A stretch of 64,000 nucleotides of DNA, from assembly GCF_910592395.1 (NCBI RefSeq), contig NC_088319.1, positions 5,952,001-6,016,000 of the forward strand, read 5' to 3'. Positions 27,301 to 39,300 of this stretch are shown here, one piece after another (position 1 is the stretch's first letter; each line of letters opens with the position of its first letter). The position numbers and the translations under genes are program-made. Under the pieces are notes generated by a model. The model saw only the letters and a program-made list of their open reading frames with translations, was not told where the DNA came from and made no database searches. The DNA comes from Lineus longissimus (taxonomy: Eukaryota > Nemertea > Pilidiophora > Heteronemertea > Lineidae).

Positions 27301-30300
27301 CTCAAAAGCTATCCCACGCACGGACCTTTAAATGACTTTAGATATGAAACAGGTAGTTTCCAAGGAAGACTTTCGAACCTGCAGAATATTCGTGAGATGT
27401 TTACTTAGAGAGTGTTAGCCGTTTTACCACAGGTGATGAAATTGAATTTGTTGAGAAAGCCAGATAATATGCGTTACTACCCCAAAATTACGACATATAT
27501 AGCCCATGCTAGGCCTTTTTTCGAAATTTAAATGTCACAATCTTTGGTGAATTATGTTTTTTGGTTTACAGCTTGGTTGTCTTTTTCCTTCATTCTCAAA
27601 GTCGGTGTCTTCAACTAACACAATACGAATGGTCCGAACATCAAGGAAACGTTGTAATGACGCCCCTCGACGTCATGAGGTTAGCTGAGGACGCAACTAA
27701 GACGTTATAGTGGGTGGTAAAAGGTAGCCTATTATATAATCATCATTATTTTCGGTTCTTCTAATCTGCTGTTTCTCTTTATTCAGAAAGGAAAATATGT
27801 TCGTTTTAACCACGGTCCATCCCCATGGTTAAGGCAACACGAAGGATCTATTCAGAGAATGGTACTTAAAGATGACGTAGTTGCCAACAATCTGAAAGCC
27901 GAAATGGACGTCTATATATCTGTTGTTGGCATTAACGGGGTAAGATAATGATTACGGCCAACCTGTTGTTGGTGTTTGTGCGGAGTTCTTACCGCGCGGC
28001 TCTGCACGATATCTTAATCTTGTCATTATTAATCTTCTGGCGTTTGGTTCAGTTTCTTAATTCCATTAGAGCTAACAATCTAACGATCTACTACTTGTGC
28101 AAGCGTGCGTTCCAGGGACTTGTACATTAATATGCTCCGTTTACAAATGATACAAATGATAATGCAACCCTACACATTTACTATATACATAAGGATATAT
28201 TTGTCTACTGCTGTTCAAGGGGGACTATAGGCAGAAGCAGCGGCGTTAAATTGGCATCTTTGGATGACTATTATATGCACTGATGGCACTGGGTGATGTT
28301 CGATTCACCACTAAATATATTCATTGTACAAGCGTGAATAGTCTTGCCGTATATGCCTGGCGCGAGTGGACAGAATTCTGAATTATTCCACGGCATAAAT
28401 CGGAATTGTGGTGCATCATATATCAACCAATCAAAACCTCGGATCTCGTGAAATAAGAATTGTGGAGGACGGAAGTGCGATTTATGCCGCACCATATATA
28501 AAACGATTGCCAATTTCTGATTCGTATAATTATGCCACACCAAAATTCAGATATATGTTATGGCATAATTTTGAATTCTGTCCACTCGCGCCAGCCATAG
28601 CCGTACTGTGAAATGGGAGATAATCCGTTATTAGCGGCATTGTGTAACTTTATCTTGCCTACCTATAGCAGCTGCCTGTAGTGGCCCTTAAAAAGAGTGA
28701 ATACTGACCAACTGGACGGAAATTTCTGTTACCTTTCAGGTGGGCCTGTCGAGTGCTGTTTTACAGAAAAAGTTAAGGCTGCTGAGTGGTGGAGGTGTGG
28801 CCTTAAGGAGACGATGTGAACGCGAATTGTGTGAAGGTCATTGCATATGTTCGCCACAAAATGCTCGATGTGGAAGGTCAATGAACAATTGCCCCAGTAA
28901 ATCACCAGGTTAGTTTTGCAGACCTTTTCCATTATCCATTCGTAATTGGCGCTTGTAATAAACAACTTACCCCTAAAGATATTCGGTGATTATTTCAACT
29001 TTAAATGGTAGACAAAGGAAGTTCGTTGTTTTAAGTTCATCAAGTTTCAAAATGCCATGGTTAAGCTTGAGGGTTTAGTGAGCCAAAGTAATTTCTTCTT
29101 ATCAATTCAAGCTGAATGACAAATATGATACTAGTACATGTATAATGTCAATAACAGATTTAAGTATGTCTATTACCAAGCCTCTTCACAATTCTGGCTG
29201 GACGAAAATAGGGCTATTAAGATATAATCACCAGATATACGGTTAAAATAGTTAACATTAGCTTAAATGATTGTTTTAGATGGACTCGAACTAGCCGTTT
29301 ACGACATCATCGATATACGGGAAAATGTATCGCCATTGGACGCCGATTACAGTCCTTCGACCTGCATGCTGGCAGCAGAGTGGCGGGTCGACCCTACGTC
29401 CACGGTCAAACCCATCGGGTATGTTGTTTTAAATAAGCTCATACATACATTCAAGTATGGATTGAAAAAGAATGTTTCACTAGTTATTTGTTAGATTGAT
29501 TTGCACTTAATACATGTAGTTCTAATTCTGAATGTAGGAGGTTTTTTTGTGATAATAAGCAAGCCATTTCTCAGCATGATATATGTTCGTCAAGGGTTTT
29601 CGCTCGCAGTGTTCAAACTAAAGATATTTAAAAGTCTGCTGGGCAATTGCCTGCGAGGCTCATCCTGCCGAATCTTAGCCCAGTATATCTAGCATTAAAC
29701 GAATAGAAATATCAAAACTTAAAGGACACTTTACATTTTCAGTTATGACTATGCTGTTGGTTTCACATCAGAAGACGAGCCAACTGGTTTAACGTCGAAG
29801 GATAACATCATCTGGCGTTATGTGGGCCTCAGTCTCAGAGCCATAGACACTAGAGCATGGCACAGTAAGTGAAGCAGAATTCAATCGTATTTCAAATGGA
29901 TTCAATCAACAAGAGGCCAAAGGGCCTGGCACTCAGCTGAAATACATGGGTACAATGTACAAAACATGGAAAGTACCCGGTAGGTCTCTTTCAACCTCAA
30001 TTTTGTTACCATATTGATATGCCTGTATCATGTATATATACCAAAGAATGACAAAACGTGCCACGTATTAGTGAAATTTAAGAGCTTGAGCCCTATGACC
30101 TTGAATAGTAGGTTAAATTGAAAACATGGGTGATATGTAATGGAGACTTATTAGATACACCAACCATTTAGTCACTCATTGCACAGTAAGTGTAGTAGAA
30201 TTCAATCGTAACAACGAAAAATGTGGTTTTAAATGCTTTTTGACAGCTTCCACACTTTGCACCAACCCAAGTGGTTATGGTTGCTTATTCTAAAACACCC

Positions 30301-33300
30301 GAGTGATAATATTTCATTTTCATAATGGATAATGTATATAGCCTCGTTTTCACCACAGAGGTTAGGGTGAGACAACCCAAACCGCTTGTTGAAACAATTC
30401 AAAAGGCATTTAAAACCACATTATTCGATATTTAATTTGAGATGTTTTAGAATAGAAATTGATACTTCACTGTCGGTATTGATTGCCTCACCCAAACCGC
30501 TCGGGTGGAGCAAAAATATTTACTTTGCTTTATACCTTGCTACATTTTAGCTCCACCCTCGCGGTTTGGGTGAGACAACCAATACCTCCAGTGAGGTATC
30601 AATTCCTAAAACCATAACCGCTGAATTCAAAACGAGGCTTCGTTTACGCGTAGTGCATTTATACTGTATAAAGTGCGGTTCTAAATCCAGGTATTTTAGA
30701 ATGATGTACAATGTACATAGAAGGTCATGCCATGCCGGGGCCAAGTTCTATTTAAACAGTATTTTTTCTTTATCATTCCGATGGTAGCATCCTAGACGGA
30801 CCTAAGTAATGCATTACCAAACATACGTAGGCCTTTTGGGATGAGGTTATCAAATCGAATGGGCAAGCCCATAGAAGAAGAAAGTACTTGACATGCGAAG
30901 TATTCCATGTTTGGTTAAAGGGTATTTTCTCCTTCAATTTCACTTTCTGGGAGGTTATACTACAGTGTAACTGGGCTATATAGAATAAATTGTTTTTCAT
31001 TTATTCAGATAACTACCTGCTTGAAACTAGTAAGTACAGTGTCTTTGTCAGAGCATGGACCAACCGGACGGAGAATAAGATATTCAAGTCAAATGGAGTA
31101 TGGCCAGTCTTTCGACCCCCAAGCCTGTCGAAGAAAATGGCGGCCACGGTAAGTTATTCTTTGATGATAGAATTCAACTTTATTTCTGTATTTACCGAGT
31201 TTTCTCCTAAGTACTGTGCATATCGCCTTAAATGTCCATTTTTATAATCTGCTCTCATTAACTTACTCAGCAAGCTAGAGACATAAGAACTGTAGATCAT
31301 GCTAACTCAAACGCATGCTCAGAATGCAAGCGGGTTATCCGATAACGTTTTGGAAAAATACGTTCTTTTCAATTGTCGATCAAAAGTGAAATTTTGCCCT
31401 TAAAAATTCTGTCCTCCGAAATCAGATTCATTCCCTGTCGTTTGTGATAACTTATGAAAAAGGTGTTCCAAAAACAATTTTGTAAAAGGATGGCTTTGCA
31501 AAAAAGCTGACTCTTTCTTGATCCTTTTTTATTCTTTACACGTGCCAGCAAACATCCACATCAATCAGAAAGCAATAAAAAAACATTTTATGTAATATTT
31601 CGTTTTTTTAATTGACGGAATGAGTCAATTTTTACATCCTTCTGTCGGCCCGTTAGTAAGGTTAACCAATACACATATGTCTTCCAGAAAGATAGATATG
31701 AAAAGGTTATTTGCGTTCCCAGTCATTTTGAACAAAACGTGGAGTTTTATTTATACCTGGAGTTTAAATTGTAGTGGTGTCTCTTCGCCGAAAGGAACAA
31801 CCTTTTTAGCTCACCTGTCAGGTGAGCTAATACGATACCGCGGCGTCTGGCGTCCGTCGTCGTCCGTCGTCGTCGTCGTCGTCGTCGTCGTCCGTCGTTA
31901 ACTTTTGACAAAATCGTGGCACGTTTCTTAACTGCTTGACCCAGAAAGTTCATACTTGGTTTGTGGGTACCCCTAGGCAAGACCTTCCTTCAGAATGAAA
32001 ATCAGCGCAATTTGACTGCTGGTCTGCCATATAGGGGGTGCTCTTTGAAAACCTATTTTTGTCATTTTGAAGCTTATGGTTAAAGCTAGAGCGATGAAAA
32101 TTTTATGGTGGGGGTATCTAATAAAGGTACATCACATATCACACGGGTTTTTGATTTGACCTTTATTTCAAGGTCACAGAGGTCGAACTCTAAAATTTCT
32201 TTGATCATGGCACGTTTTTTTGCTATTGGTCATAGACTCGCTAAATTTGATATGTAGACACCTATTGGGCATCTCTACATGTTGACATAGATTTAGGTCA
32301 GTGTGACCTACTATTCAGGTATAAGTAGGTCAAGGTTAAAAAAAATGAAGTTTTAGAGGTCGGCCTGATAAAGAGGTTTCGATATTAAATAGATTAATTT
32401 CGTTTCATATCACTAGGTGGCGGTATTGTGCAAAAATGTCAGTTGGCACATTGCCAGCAGTTTTGAATTTCGCGGTTCGAGGCAATCCGTCGGGGTATCC
32501 CAGATGCGCAGTGTTGTACTGCGCCACTAGATCTGCATACTACAAGTATGGAAGACAGCCATTTTATGAATTTGAAGCGAGACGAAGAAGGAATTACCTT
32601 GAATCAATGCTAAAACTTAATCATCCGCTCTTCGGATGAGGTCGTATGTGTTGATTACATTCTTGTGATTGGTTTGAGATTATTAGTTTGTCCTTATTGC
32701 CGGTTGTTTTAGAAAATTTTGACTGTGATTGGAAGGTAAAATGAGAAACTTGTCACACTGTTCTTCGGCTTGGAATGGGGATAGTCAATGCAGAGCCAGT
32801 TGGTACAAGCTGCCTTGCGAATCGGGGTGGCGTAATAACACTGTGAAAGAACAATAAAATGATGAATTGTAGCAGTGTGTGTCAGAAATTATGTGATTTC
32901 CATTGCATTTGACGATCCCAAAGTTTCGAGAGTATGGCAAAATGGTGGCTGCCGTCATTGGAGATTAGCGTCAAGCCGGAACCTTTCGTTACAATGTGGG
33001 CTTTTTAAACGCAAGTTAATGGTTTATAATCACCCAGACGCTACTCATTAGGTAAACCTCTACTAAAAACACTTGCTTTAATTTTTGTAAACATGTCACG
33101 AGTGCTTAAAAAGAACCATTTTTGTGATCGTTTTTCGTCGCTGCAGAAATGTACACAGTCAAGAGTCAGTCAGTGTGTCAACACAACAACGGTGTTAGTA
33201 TACACATGAATCCATGATACACAGAGACACGAATGTAACATTTGCCTGTTGGGTCGGAAGGAGTTCACCGTTACCGATCACTGCCCCAAGAAAGGTCATC

Positions 33301-36300
33301 TGAGCTGGTTGACTAAAGTAGATGATGATAATGATGAAAGTGTAGCACAGCTGTCATCAGTGCTTTTATAGTTAGGCCTATAGTCGGATTCATAAGTAAA
33401 TGTCACTGACTGCCCTTTTGGGTCGCTGTGCAAAAACTATTGGGTCGATTTCTCAAAGTTTGGTTTTTCTTGAATCTAATTTCGGGACCCAACACAATTT
33501 CCAGGTTAGAGATTTGTAAATTATAAAGAAAAAAATGGTCAACTTTGGAGCCCTTTGGCCATTTTGGGGGAATCTGGAGGGCCCGATTTTTTTGATGGCT
33601 AGTTCTAAATGAAACTTAGCAGCTTTAAAGATACACACGAAAAAAAATTAACCTGAACATTTCAGCATAATGCATCCAGAAATAAGCAGTACAGAGGAGA
33701 AAATGTCAAAATCAATACACTATGTCAATGTACACCAATACATACAAAAAAAATTATTTCGTAACCATGGTTACTGAAATATAAAAATCCTCTTGGGTCC
33801 CGAAATTAGATTCAAGAAAAACCAAACTTTGAAGAAATCGGCCAAGTAGTTTTTGCGCAGCGGCCCAAAAGGGCAGTGACATTTACTTATGAATCCGACT
33901 ATAGGGCTGTCTTGCAACTATGTTATTGTCTCAAAAATGAATACAAACTGCTACCTAGTTACTCAGTACATCATATTCTATACTGTGCATTCCTTGCTTC
34001 AATTGTTCTTGTATCATATTTTTCAACATTTCTCTCTAATCGCAAGCCGAGGATAAATACTCCTTTCAAGATAGCGTAATCACACGCAATTCCACAGGTA
34101 CATCCCATTCATTTGAAATTTCGGCCAATGACAGCAGGTTTTACAAAATGTAAATGCGTTGTTCATTTTCACTAAGTTCATTTTCACATAGTCACTGAAT
34201 AGCTAAGACACATGTAAACCCGTCTTAATTGGCCAGAAAACATCTCTCAGCTTCTCCCACAAATAACGATTCACTTATTCCAACGTCAGTAACATGTGCA
34301 CGCGGAAAACAATACGACTAACTCCACTTCTTCAAGACAAACCACACCATCCCACAACTATTGCATGATTAACTCCTAACAATGACAAGTTCTTCCTCAT
34401 ACTCTCCCTTTCATATCGACAGGTGAGCACAATGGCCCTGGCCATTTCATTTTTACCTTGAGAAAAAGCTATATATAGAATATCAAGATTTAGTGTGGGA
34501 CCGAAGTTCGCCCGCTGCTTTACACCAAGCTGTCAGACTTAGAATCTGAGAAAAATGGTGTGTATAAGGTAGTACGTTAATTTGTAAAAAATAAACTTTA
34601 GATCAATGACGATATATTCATGATTATATCAGAAGCCTTTTATAAGAAGCATTAATACTCAATTTCAGGTAAAGGATTGTCAGATCGGTGATCAAAAGAA
34701 AGGCACCGCCCAAGCCAAGGATGTTGATTTCTACAGCAGTAACGATAGATTCTGCGTCTCTTGGAAGAATGCCTTTCAGGACAGAAGCGATAACCTTTTT
34801 GACAAATATTACGTATCTCTTGGCACTTATCCTAGTGGTGAGTTGGCGAACTAATAGCAGCTCGCCCGGCAATAAAATTGGATGAACTATGTCCTAGGTT
34901 CTTTTGCATAGCTTATCGTCTCAGATGTACTTACGGGCTCAGTTCACAATTAAATCTGCTAAAGGGTATGTGTAAATTCTGAATACATACATGTTCTTGA
35001 TTTAAAACAAATTCAATGCAGGGATTTTCATCAAACTCTGCAGAAGTGTATTCCTATATCACAACTGTTTGCTTTCACCGAAACTATAAAAGTGATGAGG
35101 CTCTCGGTCTTCCCGTTTAAAAGCGGTGTCTGTGTTGATAGAGATTGGTTGTGTGTCTCTTGGAAGAATGCCTTTCAGACGAAATCATCAGAAATTCTGC
35201 CTTTTTGACAAATATTACGCATCTCTAGCACATATCCAACTGCTGAATTAACATGCTCAGAATGTGATAACATGTCCTTGAGTGTTTTGCAATCCAGTGT
35301 CAGAAGTACTTGTGGTTTTTTCAGCAAATTACCTTTGGCAGAGATTAGATTTAAGGGGCCATATCAAGATTTGATAAGCAGTACAGAAAAAACTCTCTAG
35401 TTAGATGTGTCGCATTTTCCGTAAAAACATTATTGTTGGTTTTCTCCTGTATCTGAGTTACCAAGCCATGAATACTCTCCTTTTCAAGGTGAAGATGTTC
35501 TTGGGTTCCAGCAACAATCCGCCAGCTCGTCACATGCTGAATTTACCAGGTCGAATATCATCCCGGGGAAGAGATACTACAACAATGTTAGGGCTTGCAA
35601 CAAGGCCGGTCTCTGCAGTGAGCGGTATTCTGACGGAGTTATCGCAGATGTGCATCCACCTGTGGGCGGCATAGTCTCTGATGGACTTGGTAAGGTGTAT
35701 TGGATGCATTTACGATGATTTTGCGTGACTGGCTATATTTGCTGCACATAAATGCTGCAGACTACTTTTACGTGAGTTTCGATCGCAAATGCAAAGTTGT
35801 GCAAAATGCGACTCAGCTACATGTAATTTTTTTCATGAGAAGCTTTTTGAATGCGTCCCATCACAAATGAAATAAAATGTATGTTGGACATGTTAAAGTT
35901 TCTCACCACAGAATCTCTCACTGTGAAACACCCACAACGATTAATTTACTATGTTTTCCATCACAACAAGGGTCATATTGGGCCGACTGTCTATTTCTGT
36001 AGAGAAAGTAGAGTATATAGGAGACATCAAATTAGACATCAAACATGGACCATTGCGGAATATTTGTATGGCGGGAGATAAACCAGGTCTGTAATACGAA
36101 TCAAAAAATATGCATTGCAGGGCTGCACGATGAGGAGTACCATAACCGAACTAACCTTGTAGCAGCCCACTGGAGGGATTTTGTAGATCTTGGCTCCGGC
36201 ATTTCCCACTACTGGTGGTGCGCGGGTAAAACACCAGCGGCTAATAATTGCGATGTGATGGGCTGGATGAATGTTGGACTCAAGACCCGGGCAAGCCGGC

Positions 36301-39300
36301 TCGTTAAGTCCGCTTTAACACCAGGTATAATGCCATTGCTCATGTTGTTCGTTGTGATATTTTGGAATGCTATCTTCTTCAGAACTTCCGATGTAACCTC
36401 TGCCTCTGTATCTGTTAGTATCGGTTCCCGCTCCTGAGCACCGGGAAATATGTGACAGATACAGACTCTGAGACATCTCGTATTCCTGCTTTATCCTATT
36501 CCGAGTACCTCGATCGTGCGACAAGGAAAACAGCGCTGTGCTTTATGCCTTGCTTCAAAGAAGCGATAACATTCTTGATATTGAATGTATCCATTCGGAT
36601 CCGGGGATCTTGGACAACACGATAGTTGATGTTTCAAATCAAGGTACCGTGTGATAGGCCGCTGCAATAAGAGAAAATAATTTATTTTCCATGCTTGCTT
36701 TACGATATTTTGTATAAGTCCCGCAGTCTTGCCAGAGACCTGGTGCTGTAAATCAGTCCATATAGCTCCAGCAAATGCTACCATATTAAGATACGCCTAT
36801 CCTATTTTTTAACATTCTGATCACGATGTCGAACAGTGGGACAGGTGTTTGCGTTGACGTCTCGGAGATTTGCGAAAGCTCACTTACAATGAATACGAAA
36901 TGGCTCGAAACTTGGATCTGGCACGTACGCTCAATGCCCTGAGTTTGTGATTTTGATCCTCCAGAGTGCTTTTAGTTTTAGGCTACACACTGAAACCGCC
37001 CAACGAAATTTCTCCTCTATCATTGCCGTCAATACACGAAAAGCACAAGATATTCCAGTATGTGCTACATTTGAAGTTACAATATCGTCCACTACGTCCT
37101 CCCTTACCTGCAGCTCCCTTCGATCACGATCGCAATCACACCTTTCCCCGTATACGTCACCAGGTAAATTGGCATACCTGACGATACTCCCTACTCTCTG
37201 ACACCGATTACAGTCCAAACCACAATTGTCATCCTTAAAGTGATACTATGATGTGATTTACAACTTTGCGGAAATACGTCCGTTTTTAATTGTTGATCAC
37301 AAATGTAAAGCTCAAATTTTCAATTTTTGATTAGATTTATTATAAAATCGCTGAATGTAAACCGCCGCGACCGCGAAAATGTTCATGTTGTGACGTCATC
37401 AACGAAAACGGCATCGAAGCGAGCCGTCCGGGCGGGATTGAACCATCAATTTCTAGAAAATGTGCATTTCGATTCGAAAACCTTACCGATTTATGTGAAA
37501 GTGACGTAGTCATTTGTCAAAAACAGCTAAAACATTATATGGTGAAATTTGACACGAGTTACCCTTTAAATTTGCGTCAGTGACGCGCTACCCAGCGCGT
37601 AGGTCGCGCATAAATTACGCCAAACAAATATAGATTAGTGCGTCACTACTGCGTCATTGACGCGCAACTCGCTCGTACGTTGCGCGTCATGACGCGAAGC
37701 AGGATAGATGTCATCTTTTGAGATTTGGACTGTATATTCAATAGCATTCCTCAGTCTGTTGATAGAACAGATAGAACTTTTTGTTCTTTCAGGTGGTAAG
37801 GTCTACAACAAGGTGTATGCAGTTGATGAAGTAGGACATCGGTCGGGTGTTGTTGTGTCTAATGGCGTCATGTTAGACACGACACCACCGACCATTCTTA
37901 CCAAGCTCAGATTTGGCGACAACATTGTCACCAACCCCTCCTTCGAGGCTAGTCCCGGCATCAAAATGGCAGCTGCCACATCGTTGAACAAACCGATTAA
38001 CTTTACGACACCCACTGGATGGATGAACAAGACCAGGGGGAAAAGCGCCATGATAACTGTTGATGACGCACCGCTTGCCAAGCATGGCCGTCATTTTCTT
38101 ATTCTCTATGGATCTCTTTACCAAACGCTGCAAGAGTTGGTTATCGGAGAAAAGTACATTTTAGTGTTTTACACCAGTCATATTCAGCCATCACATTCGC
38201 CAGGTCCGACCAAAGGTCAGGTCAGCTTACCTGATGGAAATGTGTACGTCTTCAGCCAGACAAATAAGACCCACCGCCATGACGTTATTGGCAATACTCA
38301 TCAGACATCATGGAATAAACAAGTCTTCTATTTCTACGCTAAGTCTCTATCCGGTGACATCACGATATCATCCAACGACAGGAATGGATTTGCGATTGAT
38401 GACGTCAGTGTGCAACAAATCCAAGTTGGCGCTACACCATCGACAGACGAATACATTAAGAAGGATTTTAAGACTCCGATGCTATTTACTGTCGATGAGG
38501 ATATTTTAACAGTTGCCTGGGATTTCGAAGACAAAGAAAGTCCGATTGTTGAGTATAAGCTGGCACTCGGTGAGTTGATAGATGCAATCTCTCCGCACAG
38601 TCTGGACATTGATGTTCGGCTTTGTCATATTTCTAAATGGAGATTTTGAAATTCGAAAAGCTTTTAAGCAATTAATAGCAACATATCTTGTCACTCGACA
38701 CACTCGTCATGGTTTCTAGCTGTCCTTAACACCGCATGTTCACTTATGGAAATCCCGAATGCCGGTGTAATGTTTTTGAGTGTTTCTGTTTTTGAGTGTT
38801 TCCCCTCATTGTTTGGGAACGCTCAAAAATAGATTGACAAGTTTTTCTGTGTATCCCCCCTATTGAAAAGTCATGGTCTCTCTAGCTGCCTATTGTTTGG
38901 AAACACTGACACATGAGAAACAACCACAGATGTTACACCGGAATAGCTGTTTTAAATGATCAATCCCACCTAGAAAAAGTGTTCTTCTCTTTTGTACTTC
39001 GACGGATTAAGATATGGTTATATGGAGACCCCAGGGCTTCAAGTGCGTAACGGGGGAGACGTCCCCAAGATATTCTTTTAAGGAGGCCCTCATGATCAGG
39101 GCAGCTCTTTGTGTAATCCAGCGCTGGTAGGAGCCAGTTAACTAGGTACAAATGAAATGATACGTTGTGGTTATCATTAGCATCAGCATCAAGTGTTAGA
39201 TCTCAACATTCATCTGCTCCTGCGGTCAATTCTGTGATCTTACCACCTCACGAGGTCTGACAGAAATCATATAATATCCGAGTTTTCCTTTCTTTTAGGT

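Noticed and set aside
31620-31980. Frames with polyvaline or polyarginine ends
   Set aside because: They are produced by the CGTC simple repeat on both strands.
36931-37218. Overlapping plus and minus frames as an exon
   Set aside because: No splice site keeps phase with exons 27 and 28, and no FN3 motif is present.
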